From Flavobacteriaceae bacterium (GTDB lineage Bacteria; Bacteroidota; Bacteroidia; Flavobacteriales; Flavobacteriaceae): a stretch of 53,691 nucleotides of DNA. Shown here piece by piece: positions 8,141 through 17,700 of this stretch. Below the pieces are notes generated by a model, which ran no database searches, had not been told where the DNA came from, and worked only from the letters and a program-made list of their open reading frames with translations. Location: assembly GCA_028281065.1 (NCBI GenBank), contig JANQKN010000198.1, positions 1 through 53,691 on the forward strand. Direction: 5' to 3'. Positions within the stretch are counted from its first letter, which is position 1, and every line of letters starts with the position of its first letter. The position numbers were made by a program, and so were the translations under genes.

Positions 8141-8434
8141 ATGAGGTACTTGATGAATAAATGGAACTTGAAACGCTGGCAGGATGTGTTGGTTATATTG
8201 TTTGTGTTTTCCATAACTGGATCAACATCGGTAGTGATAGGCAGACCTTTTCTCGCTTTTGTAGGGATTACGAAAGAACAGATGGATCCAATGCTCTATT
8301 ATCCTCTGTTTGTTGTTTTAAGCTTTTTGTTTTATCAGGTCTTTTTGGTGACCTACGGATGGCTGTTCGGTCAGTTCTCTTTTTTCTGGACGATGGAAAA
8401 AAAGATGCTGAAACGGTTTGGAATTAAAATTTAG
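8141..8434 (+). CDS. Small membrane protein, DUF6787-like
   Basis: The 97-residue protein has two predicted membrane helices (about 16-38 and 50-75) and a basic C-terminus ending MLKRFGIKI. The pattern KWNL...VLVILFVFSITGSTSV matches a short flavobacterial membrane family that I recall as DUF6787; its function is unknown. An ATG at 8153 is an alternative start. It is the first gene of the right operon, with its ATG about 18 bases after the right -7 element. Confidence 0.65.
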   Translation: MRYLMNKWNLKRWQDVLVILFVFSITGSTSVVIGRPFLAFVGITKEQMDPMLYYPLFVVLSFLFYQVFLVTYGWLFGQFSFFWTMEKKMLKRFGIKI

Positions 8435-8457
8435 TAACTTGTTACAAACAACAATTT

Positions 8458-8796
8458 ATGAGCAAGCCATCGCACCTTCGAAATCTCAACAAAAGGGTTT
8501 CCGAGGAGAAAGATCCATCCCACAAAGACTTAAAAAGTTCCATAAAATGGCGAACCATTGTTGGCCTGATTCTCATGTACATTGCCGTTTTTATGGATTG
8601 GCAATGGGCGTGGGGGATCCTTTTTCTGATGTGGGTAATCCCAGACATTTTTTCGGGTGTTACCTATTTCGTAGAACCCATTGAAAAAGACAAAAACCCG
8701 ATCCTCTATTGGGTCATCATCATTAGCTGGGTTTTAATGGCCCTGTATGCCCTATCCCTTTTATGGGTAGATTATAATTCATACTATTCAGCATGA
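8458..8796 (+). CDS. Small membrane protein, paralogue A
   Basis: The 112-residue protein has a charged, cytoplasmic-looking N-terminus (1-30), then three hydrophobic stretches beginning at about 31, 50 and 82. I do not recognise the family. It is clearly related to the next gene product: both carry a KW(R/K)T start, a WxWxWxxxF turn, a central (V/H)FVE(P/S) strand and an LYWV helix that ends in ALY. The genes overlap by four bases (ATGA), the signature of translational coupling, so this is a tandem duplication kept in one operon. Confidence 0.65.
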   Translation: MSKPSHLRNLNKRVSEEKDPSHKDLKSSIKWRTIVGLILMYIAVFMDWQWAWGILFLMWVIPDIFSGVTYFVEPIEKDKNPILYWVIIISWVLMALYALSLLWVDYNSYYSA

Positions 8797-9062
8797 AAAA
8801 ATGGAAAACTTTATTAGCCCTCACCTTAATGGCTTTTGCTATTTATTTTAATTGGAGCTGGTTTTGGGCATTGTTTATTTTGTTGGGACTCATACATGTT
8901 ATTAGGAGTGGCGAAATCCACTTTGTGGAATCGGTCACCAAATCCGAAAGCCCAAGACTATATTGGGTGATGGTGTGTATATGGTCTTTTCTGGCCTTGT
9001 ACTCTATTTTTAACTACTTGGGTTTTTTTGATGCAGGTCAAAAGATGGTTCTGGGGGGCTAA
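8793..9062 (+). CDS. Small membrane protein, paralogue B
   Basis: The 89-residue protein starts directly at the hydrophobic core (KKWKTLLALTLMAFAIYF). It lacks the 25-residue charged N-terminus of paralogue A, but keeps the NWSWFWALF turn, the IHFVES strand and the LYWVMVCIWSFLALY helix. Three membrane-associated segments are likely. The pair may form a heteromeric membrane subunit for the downstream hydroxylase genes; this is inference from position and coupling only. Confidence 0.62.
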   Translation: MKKWKTLLALTLMAFAIYFNWSWFWALFILLGLIHVIRSGEIHFVESVTKSESPRLYWVMVCIWSFLALYSIFNYLGFFDAGQKMVLGG

Positions 9063-9088
9063 GTACCTTTGACAAAAATAGATAAGTC

Positions 9089-9637
9089 ATGAAATCATCC
9101 ACATTATTATTTAGAAGTTTAGCCATTATTATATTCATAGCTGGGGGCGCTCAATTGGCAGGATACCTTACCTACGATACCTATGCGGCCAATGAGATAG
9201 AAACCAATCATCTGGATTTGGAAGAAACGGATACTACCTATGAAGAAGGGGAGAGCAAACAAGGAGAAGCTCAAGACAATTCCAGTGACGAGCCTTTGTT
9301 GACCACCATAGAACTACAAGGAAAATGGGGAGTTACCTACGATTCCGAAGACTTTACGGGTACGATGGTATACGACCTTAAAAAAGAAGGTAAGGCCATT
9401 AATGCCTATCTCGTAGAGTATCAAGACGAGAATGGATATGGAGAAGCAGCGAATGGGGAAAAGGTACTGGTGATTAAAAAATTTGATGGTAAAAAAGGGA
9501 AAGGGGTCTATAGTGTTGCTTATGAAGGGGAGACCTATGAAGTGGATTGTAAAATTACCATTATAGACGAAAAAACCTTTCAATTAAGCTATGACTATTA
9601 CGGTTATGGCGATACAGAAACCTGGAAAAAACTGTAA
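9089..9637 (+). CDS. Secreted or anchored GxW beta-domain protein
   Basis: The 182-residue protein has an N-terminal hydrophobic segment (about 8-27), a long acidic Glu/Asp/Thr-rich linker (34-70) and a beta-rich C-terminal domain. The domain opens LQGKWGV, has IKKFDGKKGKGVYSV in the middle and closes TETWKKL. These landmarks parallel those of the lipoprotein at 7618-8004, suggesting distant homologues on both arms of the divergent promoter. There is no lipobox. The next gene begins three bases after its stop. Confidence 0.65.
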   Translation: MKSSTLLFRSLAIIIFIAGGAQLAGYLTYDTYAANEIETNHLDLEETDTTYEEGESKQGEAQDNSSDEPLLTTIELQGKWGVTYDSEDFTGTMVYDLKKEGKAINAYLVEYQDENGYGEAANGEKVLVIKKFDGKKGKGVYSVAYEGETYEVDCKITIIDEKTFQLSYDYYGYGDTETWKKL

Positions 9638-9640
9638 GTT

Positions 9641-10522
9641 ATGATAGAGTTTTTATCGAAAGAGCTGAATTGGATCGATGTAGAGTATTGGTTCCATGTG
9701 TTGAACGATCTTAGCCTACTGTATATTATCGTTCCGTTTTTTGTGTTGGAAATGATCCGCTATGCGGTTCAGAAACGGTTAACGAAGGATTTGATCTTCG
9801 ATTCGGTGGCCAACGTAATTACATTTGGTGCTTTCTTCGTTATCGAAATCATTCTAGGCATATTGGCTGTTACCAAAATCTACTTTTGGGTGTATGAAAA
9901 CTTCAGCTTACCTCATTTGCCATTAAATTGGATTACGATCATAGCCTGTGTGTTATTGGCCGACTTTGCCTATTATTGGGAACACCGTATGATGCATCGT
10001 ATTGGGATAGGTTGGGCTACCCATACCGTACACCATAGCTCGGAGCATTTTAATATGTCCGTAGCCTATCGTTTTGGGCCTTTGGATGCCGTAATGCCCA
10101 TTGTATTTTCACTGCCTATTGTTATGTTAGGGTTTGACCCAATATTGGTATTGTTGAGTGAGGTGTTTGTTCAGGTGTTTCAGACCCTGTTGCATACAGA
10201 GATTATTGGAAAACTTACCAAACCTGTTGAGTTTATTTTCAATACGCCATCGCACCACCGCGTACACCACGGTTCCAACAGACAGTATTGGGACAAGAAC
10301 TATGCTGGGATCCTCATTATTTGGGATCGAATGCTGGGAACATTCGAACCTGAAGTAGAAAAGGTGAAATACGGTATTTCGGAACCGTTGCGTTCCAACA
10401 ACCCCATTAAGGTCTTTTTTCATGGATTGAGCCGATTGTTCCGAAAAATTAATAGAACCCAAGGGGTAAAGAACAAATTCTTGGTATTGATAAAACCTCC
10501 CGACTGGGAAGCAAAAGCATAA
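9641..10522 (+). CDS. AGMO-like fatty acid hydroxylase / sterol desaturase family di-iron enzyme
   Basis: The 293-residue integral membrane protein has the three histidine clusters of the fatty-acid-hydroxylase superfamily: HRMMH (115-119), HTVHH (128-132) and SHHRVHH (204-210). The C-terminal block NTPSHHRVHHG followed by DKNYAGILIIWDRMLGTFE closely resembles alkylglycerol monooxygenase (AGMO/TMEM195) as I remember it. Such enzymes use a di-iron centre and O2 to hydroxylate or desaturate membrane lipids. The gene overlaps the Rieske oxygenase gene by one base (TAATG), so the two oxygenases are coexpressed. The substrate (ether lipid, fatty acid, sulfonolipid, carotenoid or other) is not indicated. 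Confidence 0.87.
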   Translation: MIEFLSKELNWIDVEYWFHVLNDLSLLYIIVPFFVLEMIRYAVQKRLTKDLIFDSVANVITFGAFFVIEIILGILAVTKIYFWVYENFSLPHLPLNWITIIACVLLADFAYYWEHRMMHRIGIGWATHTVHHSSEHFNMSVAYRFGPLDAVMPIVFSLPIVMLGFDPILVLLSEVFVQVFQTLLHTEIIGKLTKPVEFIFNTPSHHRVHHGSNRQYWDKNYAGILIIWDRMLGTFEPEVEKVKYGISEPLRSNNPIKVFFHGLSRLFRKINRTQGVKNKFLVLIKPPDWEAKA

Positions 10523-11727
10523 TGAATATGGATAAACAACAAAATTGGATGCACGAATTGCCTGTGGCAGCCTATACCTCTAAAGAGTGGTTCGATATGG
10601 AAATGAAGCACATCTTTAGCAAAACATGGCAGTTTGCGGGCCTTGTGGAAGATGTTCCCAATCCTGGGGATTTTATCAGTGTTCAGGCGGGTCTCAATAA
10701 TATCTTTATCGTAAAAGGACGGGATCATAGGTTACGGGCATTCCACAATATGTGTAGACATAGGGGGACCCAGTTGTTACGTGCCGTGGGCAAAGGGAAG
10801 AAGGCCATTACATGTCCGTACCATGACTGGACCTATGATTTGGAAGGAAAACTAATTAGCCTTCCCAAACAGGAAGAAGAGTTTCCAGAACTTAAAAAAC
10901 CCTTGCATGAATGTGGATTGAATCTCCACGAAGCCTCTGTGGATATTTTTAAAGGGATGCTTTTTGTGCACCCCGATAAAGATGCTCCCAGCATCATGGA
11001 TTTTTTTGGATCGGTGGTACCTTATTTAGGACCTCATATTGTTGAAGAATTGGTGGAGTTTCAGGAAAAGGAAGGAGAACCCTTTTATGCCAAGGAGATT
11101 AATGCCAACTGGAAGATCATAGTAGAAAATTATATAGACCATTACCACCTAGCCCACTTACATGAAGGAACCTTGAATATGTACGATCATGCCAAGGCAG
11201 AATTTGGATGGGAGGGATCCCATTATTGGTTTTACGAACCCTTGGTTCCCGATTATTTGGCTGATGTAAAAAATGCGGCACCGTATCCCTTGATCGACTC
11301 GGTTCCCATGGAAAAAATAGGAGCTTATGTCCCTTGGTTGTTTCCCAATATTGGTATTACCGAAGGCGAAAGTACCTGGAGTACGTTTCACGCCATTCCC
11401 TTGACACCAGATAGAACCTTGGTTGTAATCCGAACGAAAGTAATGAACCTGAGCGAATGGGAATTTACCAAGCAGTACACCAAATCTGCCATGAGTAAAG
11501 TATGGCAGCATTATGGAAACCGAGGAAAGTACGAAGGGGATGCGAGTGATCCTATGGCATCAGGCGATTTTATGGCCGAAGATGTCTATGCGTGCGAACA
11601 GCAGCAAAAATCATTGCAATCGCCCATGTTTAGTGTGGGGGCGCAAGCCCAACGTGGCGAATTTGCCGTGGCCCAATTTCAACGAGTGGTTAAGGAGTGG
11701 ATCGAAAAAGGAAAAGCCCATGAGTAA
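10522..11727 (+). CDS. Rieske non-haem iron oxygenase, alpha subunit
   Basis: The 401-residue protein carries a Rieske 2Fe-2S site, C78-x-H80 in MCRHRG and C98-x2-H101 in CPYHDW. A catalytic domain has the mononuclear iron triad start D206-x2-H209-x4-H214 (DHYHLAHLH). Length and order match ring-hydroxylating oxygenase alpha subunits, including choline- and betaine-type monooxygenases. No beta subunit gene is present, so a homotrimer is likely. It would take electrons from the reductase encoded next, whose ATG overlaps this gene by eight bases. The substrate is unknown; the preceding lipid hydroxylase suggests a lipid or lipid head group. Confidence 0.9.
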   Translation: MNMDKQQNWMHELPVAAYTSKEWFDMEMKHIFSKTWQFAGLVEDVPNPGDFISVQAGLNNIFIVKGRDHRLRAFHNMCRHRGTQLLRAVGKGKKAITCPYHDWTYDLEGKLISLPKQEEEFPELKKPLHECGLNLHEASVDIFKGMLFVHPDKDAPSIMDFFGSVVPYLGPHIVEELVEFQEKEGEPFYAKEINANWKIIVENYIDHYHLAHLHEGTLNMYDHAKAEFGWEGSHYWFYEPLVPDYLADVKNAAPYPLIDSVPMEKIGAYVPWLFPNIGITEGESTWSTFHAIPLTPDRTLVVIRTKVMNLSEWEFTKQYTKSAMSKVWQHYGNRGKYEGDASDPMASGDFMAEDVYACEQQQKSLQSPMFSVGAQAQRGEFAVAQFQRVVKEWIEKGKAHE

Positions 11728-12796
11728 TTTTTTCCCTTTAAAAGTCATCGAGCTGGAAAACACAACAAAGGATTCGGTGGTTGTTTCTTTCGATGTTTCC
11801 CAGGATTTGTACGAAACCTTCGATTATAAACCGGGGCAATACCTAACATTACGATTCAATGTAAAGGGAGAGGAAGTACGTCGTTCTTATTCCTTATGCA
11901 GTTCACCCATGCTGGAAGAGCCATTACGAATAGGAGTGAAAAGGGTTAAAGATGGATTGGTTTCCAACCATATCAATGATCAATTAAAAGTAGGGGATAC
12001 AGTAAATGTTATGCCTCCCGATGGTCGCTTTTTTGTAGATATTGCCAAGGAAAATTACAAGACATACTACCTTTTTGCTGCAGGAAGCGGGATTACCCCA
12101 ATCCTTTCTATTCTTAAATCAGTACTTTACACAGAAGAGCACAGTTTTGTGCATATGTTGTTTGGGAATAGGAATGAGGAGTCCATCATGTTTAAGGAGG
12201 AACTGAAGAAGCTTCAAAAAGCCTATCCCGATAGATTGCTTCTAAAACATACCTTAAGCCGCCCCAAAAGCGAATGGAGCGATTTGTGGACCTCCAAAAA
12301 AGAAAAGCGTCATAGAAAAGGAAGGGTAGATGCTGCTTGTGTAAAATGGTTTATTAACGAATTCCCTCCCTATGCACAAAATGCAGAATATTACATATGC
12401 GGTCCTGGGACCATGATAGAAAATACCAAAAAGGCGCTACAGGAAAATGATGTTCCAGACAATCGCATTTTTACAGAAAGCTTCGGAACTGCAACCACAG
12501 ATGATGGCTCAAAGGGGTTTGACAATGCTCGGCTAGTGGCTTCCCTAGATGGGGAAATTGTAAAAGCAACGATTCCCGAAGGGAAAACCCTATTACGAAC
12601 CCTTATTGAAGCTGGTAAGGAGCCGCCGTATTCCTGTGAAGGAGGCGTATGTGCTACCTGTATCTGTAAACTGAAAAAAGGCAAAGTTCATATGAAAAAC
12701 AATTTAGCTTTGGATGATAAAGAAGTGTCGCAAGGCTACATTCTTAGTTGTCAGAGTGTGCCTTTAACTCCTGAGGTTGAAATAGCATACGAATAA
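11720..12796 (+). CDS. PaaE-like flavin/ferredoxin oxidoreductase
   Basis: The 358-residue protein has an FAD-binding barrel (PGQYLTLRF, RRSYSLCSSP), an NAD(P)H domain (FAAGSGITPILSI, YYICGPGTMI) and a C-terminal plant-type 2Fe-2S ferredoxin domain with C306-x4-C311-x2-C314 and a last Cys in LSCQS. This is the PaaE/class IA reductase layout, which passes electrons from NAD(P)H to an oxygenase. The frame is open upstream to 11513, but those residues lie over the Rieske gene in another frame, and the ATG at 11720 begins the conserved FPLKVIELE strand. It is the electron donor expected for the Rieske oxygenase. Confidence 0.9.
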   Translation: MSNFFPLKVIELENTTKDSVVVSFDVSQDLYETFDYKPGQYLTLRFNVKGEEVRRSYSLCSSPMLEEPLRIGVKRVKDGLVSNHINDQLKVGDTVNVMPPDGRFFVDIAKENYKTYYLFAAGSGITPILSILKSVLYTEEHSFVHMLFGNRNEESIMFKEELKKLQKAYPDRLLLKHTLSRPKSEWSDLWTSKKEKRHRKGRVDAACVKWFINEFPPYAQNAEYYICGPGTMIENTKKALQENDVPDNRIFTESFGTATTDDGSKGFDNARLVASLDGEIVKATIPEGKTLLRTLIEAGKEPPYSCEGGVCATCICKLKKGKVHMKNNLALDDKEVSQGYILSCQSVPLTPEVEIAYE

Positions 12797-12811
12797 ACCT
12801 TTACAATTAGT

Positions 12812-13249
12812 CTATTTTTTCCTTAATGCTTGGGCTGCTCCAGCATTTAACTGAAAATCCAGATCGGGAATAAAAGAAGTGAGGGCACCATTGGGGAAAT
12901 GGACTTTTAATTCGGGAAGCTCTTTAATGATGCTTTTGTAATAGTTTTCAAGCTTTTCGGAAGAAGATGTTAACCCCTGTTGTTTGTACCATTGGGCAAC
13001 ATTGAAAGAATCCTCCAGCAACTCTAGCTCCCTTAAGCAAAGAACCACAGTAAGTAATCCGTTCTGATGGCTTAGATCGTTGTATTCGTCCATGACCTGA
13101 ACAAGAATATTCTTGTTGGCAATCTGTAAGGTAACTGGAACTAAATCGGCATGAATTGCGTCGATGTCTGCTTTTTTAGCAGAAATGGTATGCTCTTCTA
13201 TAAAAGAAGTAAGTGCTTTAATTTCCTTATAAGGCTTTTCAGTGTTCAT
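12812..13249 (-). CDS. Hypothetical soluble helical protein
   Basis: The 145-residue protein has no signal peptide or membrane segment and reads as mostly helical, with many Leu and charged residues (ALTSFIEEH, LCLRELELLEDSFNVAQW). I do not recognise the family. It lies 27 bases downstream of the MBL/rhodanese gene on the same strand and is probably cotranscribed with it. It converges on the reductase gene with a 15-base gap. Confidence 0.6.
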   Translation of the reverse strand: MNTEKPYKEIKALTSFIEEHTISAKKADIDAIHADLVPVTLQIANKNILVQVMDEYNDLSHQNGLLTVVLCLRELELLEDSFNVAQWYKQQGLTSSSEKLENYYKSIIKELPELKVHFPNGALTSFIPDLDFQLNAGAAQALRKK

Positions 13250-13276
13250 TCATAAAAAGCACATGATAAGTTGGTG

Positions 13277-14668
13277 CTACGAAGTTAATGGAATGGAAGT
13301 CTCCTTGATGTCCTTAAAACCACCTGCAATATCCACCAAATTATGGATTCCCCGACTTTTTAAAATAGAAGCAGCTATCACACTTCGGTATCCACCGGCA
13401 CAGTGTACATAGAAGGTGTCTTCTCGGGGGAACTCGGTAAGGTGATCGTTTAAGAAATCCAGGGGGGTTAATTTTGCTGTAGTGATATGGCTAATACCGT
13501 ATTCACTTTCTTTACGTACGTCGAAAACAGGCACTTCACCATTACTGGTAAGGATGTTTTCTAATTCCCCAGCGGAAATGGAAGACATAGAATCGGTTTC
13601 TTTTTGAGCTTCTTTCCAAGCTCCATAACCTCCTTTTAGATATCCCAAAGTTTGGTCAAACCCTACTCGGGACAATCGGGTTACGGCTTCTTCTTCCCTT
13701 CCTTCGGGAGCTACCAATAAAATAGGTTGTTTCACGTCGGCAATCAATGCTCCTACCCAAGGAGCAAAACCACCATCCAAGCCTATAAAAATAGAGCGTG
13801 GAACATGGCCCGCGATGTATTCTTTTTGATGGCGCACATCCAATACAATGGCGCCGCTGTCATTAGCAACAGCTTCGAATTCGCTAGGGGATAGTGCTCG
13901 TGTACCTCTTTCTATAACGGTATCGATATCGTCGTAACCTTCCTTGTTCATTTTTACATTAAGGGGGAAGTACGAAGGAGGTGGCAAAAGACCATCGGTC
14001 ACCTCTTGGATAAATTCTTCCTTGGTCATGTCTTCCCGCAATGCGTAGTTCATTCTTTTTTGATTCCCCAAAGTGTCAACAGTTTCCTTCATCATATTCT
14101 TACCACATGCAGAACCTGCACCATGCGCAGGGTATACGATCACTTCGTCGTTCAAAGGCATAATTTTGTTGCGAAGGCTATCGTAAAGAATTCCAGCAAG
14201 GTCTTCTTGGGTCATATCCGCTGCCTTTTGGGCAAGGTCTGGACGACCTACATCACCTAAGAAAAGGGTGTCGCCAGAGAAAATGGCATAATCCTTCCCT
14301 TCTTTATCTTTCAGTAAATATGTAGTGCTTTCCATAGTGTGTCCAGGGGTATGCAAAGCAGTAATGGTAACATCGCCCAACTGGAACGTTTGTCCGTCCT
14401 CGGCAATAAGGGCATTAAAGGAAGGCGCTGCCAATGGTCCATATACAATAGGTGCTCCAGTTTCTTTAGAAAGTGTTACGTGTCCACTCACGAAATCGGC
14501 ATGGAAGTGCGTTTCAAAAATATACTTTATGGAAGCGTTGTTATTGGCTGCTTTTTCAATATAAGGGTTTACTTCCCGCAAGGGATCTATGATAGCAACT
14601 TCTCCATTGCTTTCAATATAGTAGGCACCTTGAGCCAAACAACCGGTATAAATCTGTTCTACGTACAT
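13277..14668 (-). CDS. MBL-fold persulfide dioxygenase with two rhodanese domains
   Basis: The N-terminal metallo-beta-lactamase domain (1-240) has the metal motif THFHADFVSGH (H54, H56, D58, H63), the GHTMEST loop and FSGDTLFLGDVGR, as in ETHE1/Blh-type persulfide dioxygenases. Two rhodanese domains follow. The first (about 255-355) has lost its cysteine (VAPEGREEEA at the active loop). The second keeps it in CAGGYRS (C423). Such proteins oxidise glutathione or protein persulfide to sulfite and handle sulfane sulfur in the cytoplasm. A minus-strand TATCTTTG at 14693-14700 is a good -7 element 24 bases before the ATG. Confidence 0.88.
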   Translation of the reverse strand: MYVEQIYTGCLAQGAYYIESNGEVAIIDPLREVNPYIEKAANNNASIKYIFETHFHADFVSGHVTLSKETGAPIVYGPLAAPSFNALIAEDGQTFQLGDVTITALHTPGHTMESTTYLLKDKEGKDYAIFSGDTLFLGDVGRPDLAQKAADMTQEDLAGILYDSLRNKIMPLNDEVIVYPAHGAGSACGKNMMKETVDTLGNQKRMNYALREDMTKEEFIQEVTDGLLPPPSYFPLNVKMNKEGYDDIDTVIERGTRALSPSEFEAVANDSGAIVLDVRHQKEYIAGHVPRSIFIGLDGGFAPWVGALIADVKQPILLVAPEGREEEAVTRLSRVGFDQTLGYLKGGYGAWKEAQKETDSMSSISAGELENILTSNGEVPVFDVRKESEYGISHITTAKLTPLDFLNDHLTEFPREDTFYVHCAGGYRSVIAASILKSRGIHNLVDIAGGFKDIKETSIPLTS

Positions 14669-14692
14669 ATTCTTTTATTCTGAATGGAATTG

Positions 14693-14719
14693 CAAAGATA
14701 CTAAAAGACCGCCCTACAA
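14693..14719 (-). promoter_or_regulatory. Candidate promoter of the MBL/rhodanese gene
   Basis: On the minus strand, TATCTTTG (14693-14700) is a perfect TAnnTTTG element, preceded by a TTG (14717-14719) with a 16-base spacer, slightly shorter than usual. It overlaps the terminator hairpin of the upstream protease gene. Confidence 0.45.
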
Positions 14720-14734
14720 ATAGTAAGACGGTCT
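14701..14734 (-). terminator. Rho-independent terminator after the S8 protease gene
   Basis: On the minus strand AGACCGTCTTAC pairs with GTAGGGCGGTCT (12 pairs, two of them G-U) around a five-base loop, then TTTTAG. It lies 24 bases beyond the protease stop codon. Confidence 0.75.
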
Positions 14735-14757
14735 GTTTAAAATTTAAAGTCAGGAGA

Positions 14758-17700
14758 TTACTTCACTAACAACTTTTTGGTGGTTGTTTGGTTACCGTTG
14801 TTAATTTCAACAAAGTAAAGACCTGCAGCATAGCCAGAAACATCGATGTTTGCTTGATTGCCATTAAAGATGGACGAATCGTAGGAACTAATTCGCTGTC
14901 CAAGGCTATTTACTATATTCACTTTAAGCTTGTCTTCCACTGGCGTCTGCATGGTAATGGAGAATGCATTGGATGCCGGGTTTGGTGAAAGCACCAATTG
15001 GGAAAGATCGAAGTCTTCTGTCGATAATATGGCATCGACCAAGATATTATCCAAGTAAGTACTGTTACCGTTGTTGTTATCCAAAATAAAGCTGAAAATC
15101 ACAATCTCACCCGCATAGGAATCGATATCGATTTCTTCGGTTCTCCAATCGTCCGCCGAAGTAGGCTCCCATTGTCCAGAATTGTCATAATCCGGGATGG
15201 TAGATAGGTCCAAACCTCCTTTACCATACACAAGGCTGAAAGACTCTCCACAGTCTGTAGAAACCCCTACAAACATAACATCACTAGATCCAGCCCCACG
15301 TTGGGCTTTAGCTAAGTCGAAACGGAAGGTGCCTTCTGTCATACTGGTAAGATCGATAGGATTCGTCCAGAACTGGTCTTCTTCCGAAACATTGCTGTAG
15401 TTCCAGTTATCGACAAAAGCAGCATTAGTGCTATTACCATCGCTTCCTGTAATTCCAGTAGCTTCTTCCCAAGTAATGTCTCCATCGGGGTTGTTAACTA
15501 CCCAACCTGGAGGAGGTACACTATTGGTTTCGAAATCTTCGGAAAGACTGGTCGAAGCATCTACATAAGCGTTAAACTCTAACGTAAGTTCATCGTTAAA
15601 TGTGTTTTCATCCCCTGGCAAATCTACAGAAACAGTAAGTGTGTAAGATCCATTGGCTGTAATATCTACAGGAGTTGCAAATTCAAAGGTATCCTGCTGC
15701 CCATTGCCTAACGTTCCAGTGTAGGTTTCCACAACGGGCGTTCCATTATTTAATTGATAGCTAACAGGGAAGTTACTTTGGCTGGCAGTTCCCGTGTTTT
15801 GAATAAGCACCGAAACAATATCATTTCCAGGACCACAAAGGGTAGAGAACTCGTTGGGGTCGTTATTGATAAGGTTCATGGAAAGGTCATTGGCCAAAGA
15901 ACAGTTAAGCAAGCCTCCAGGGTAGAAAGCAGCAATGTTTCTTTGTCCAAACCAACCATCGGCATCATTTTTTGCTGCCACGGCATACCACATTTCAGCA
16001 TCAGGGTCAGTAATAGTAATGTTGGCAGAATTGGTATTGGTACTGGCAACTATTTCCATATAACGATCTCCTAAAAGGTACACATCATACCCATCTGCAT
16101 CTGGTATGTTGGTCCAAGTAAAAGATGCCTGATCAGGACACACTTGGGTAAGGCTAACACCAGTTACCGTAGGAGCGATACTGAAATCTCCATCACTTTC
16201 GTCGGAGAATGCTCCACTGGTAACCCTAACTCGGGCTTCTCCTGTAACTACAGGAGGTACATTCCATAGGTAATTGGTTGCTGTAGAAGCAACCGTTACG
16301 ATATTGGTCCAGTTGTTTCCACCGTCTGTAGAATATTCCAATGTAAATCCATCGGTAGTATTGATGGCATCCCAATGGATGTTTTGGTTTACGTTAGGAT
16401 CGAAACGCTCTTCTCCGTTAGGGTAGGTTAGGGTTAGGTTTTCAGTAATGATTTCATACACAATGAAATATTCCTGTGGCCCCATAGGTACGTTAAACCC
16501 ACTAACATCTAAGTCGTAGTTTCCAGCAGCAGGATTGTTAATCAACACCTGCTCCATGTTGTTGAGGTGATCTTCCCCATTGGTAGCTGGTAAATCCAAG
16601 GTAACAGGGTCTGGAGTGTGATCCAGTACATATGGTAAGTAATCGTTGTTAGACGGATCGGTAACCACAAGATCCAAATCGTTTACCAAGGCTGGGTTAG
16701 CACCTGGAGATGCTTCTGGGTCTGTCCAATACAACATAAAGCGTACTTGAGTAGTTCCAGAAGGAACATTGATAGTATGCGTGTTGGAGTTTCCTTGGCT
16801 TACTTGATCGGTTAGGTGTCTTCCTTCTTCGATTAGGATTCCGGCACGAAGACCGTTTACAATTCCCCAACCAAATTTAAAGTCGGGCCCTACATTTCCG
16901 TAGTCATTGGCAGTGTTTAGTAAAGTTGCCTTAATTAAACCAGAAGGAGGATGGGCACCACCGTTCTCTTCGGCATAGGCCTGATACAACTGGGCAGAAA
17001 CCCCTGCAATACCTGGTGAGGCTCCAGAAGTACCTCCAAAAGTTAGGTATCCGTGATTTTCGGCTGTAGATTCTTGGTTTTGTCCGTTAGCGGTAATATC
17101 TGGTTTTATCCTTCCGTCGTGGGCAGGACCATGGCTACTGGAAGAAGCCAATACACCGTTAAAGAATACATTGGCAGTGGCAATACAGTTTTTCCCCTGC
17201 TTGTGTCCTCCTGTAATATTTCCCCATTGGTTTCCTGCTCCATAACCACAGTTGTTTCCGTTGGAGTTTCCACAGGAGAATACATGTAGAAGGGACTCGT
17301 TATCGAAGATTTGCTGATCTACATTTCGGGCATTGGTTGTATACCCGGCATTACAACCATCTCCATAAGAGGAATTGGTAATCTGTACACTTCCGTTGTT
17401 TATAAGGGTTTGTGTTGGACCATCTAAGAAGTTGGATCCATAGTTTACTACAAAAACACTGGATCCTGCAGCCATACCACGCATGTCTGGGTTTCTGTTT
17501 CCAGCTCCCGCTAAAATACCAGCTACCCCATCACCATGGGTAGGTCCGGATCCACTCGCTAATGAGTTATCTATCCTTCCGTGGAAATCGATGTGAGGAC
17601 CTACGATTCCATCATCGCGAACCATAACACCTACACCTTCTCCTGTGTAGTTTCTTCCAGCTCCTTGGGTATCGAGTCCATTAGCTCTGTGTAATCCTCT

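Noticed and set aside
11513-11719. N-terminal extension of the reductase frame
   Set aside because: It lies entirely over the Rieske gene in another frame, and its Trp/Lys/Arg-rich residues do not resemble PaaE-type reductases; the ATG at 11720 fits the family.
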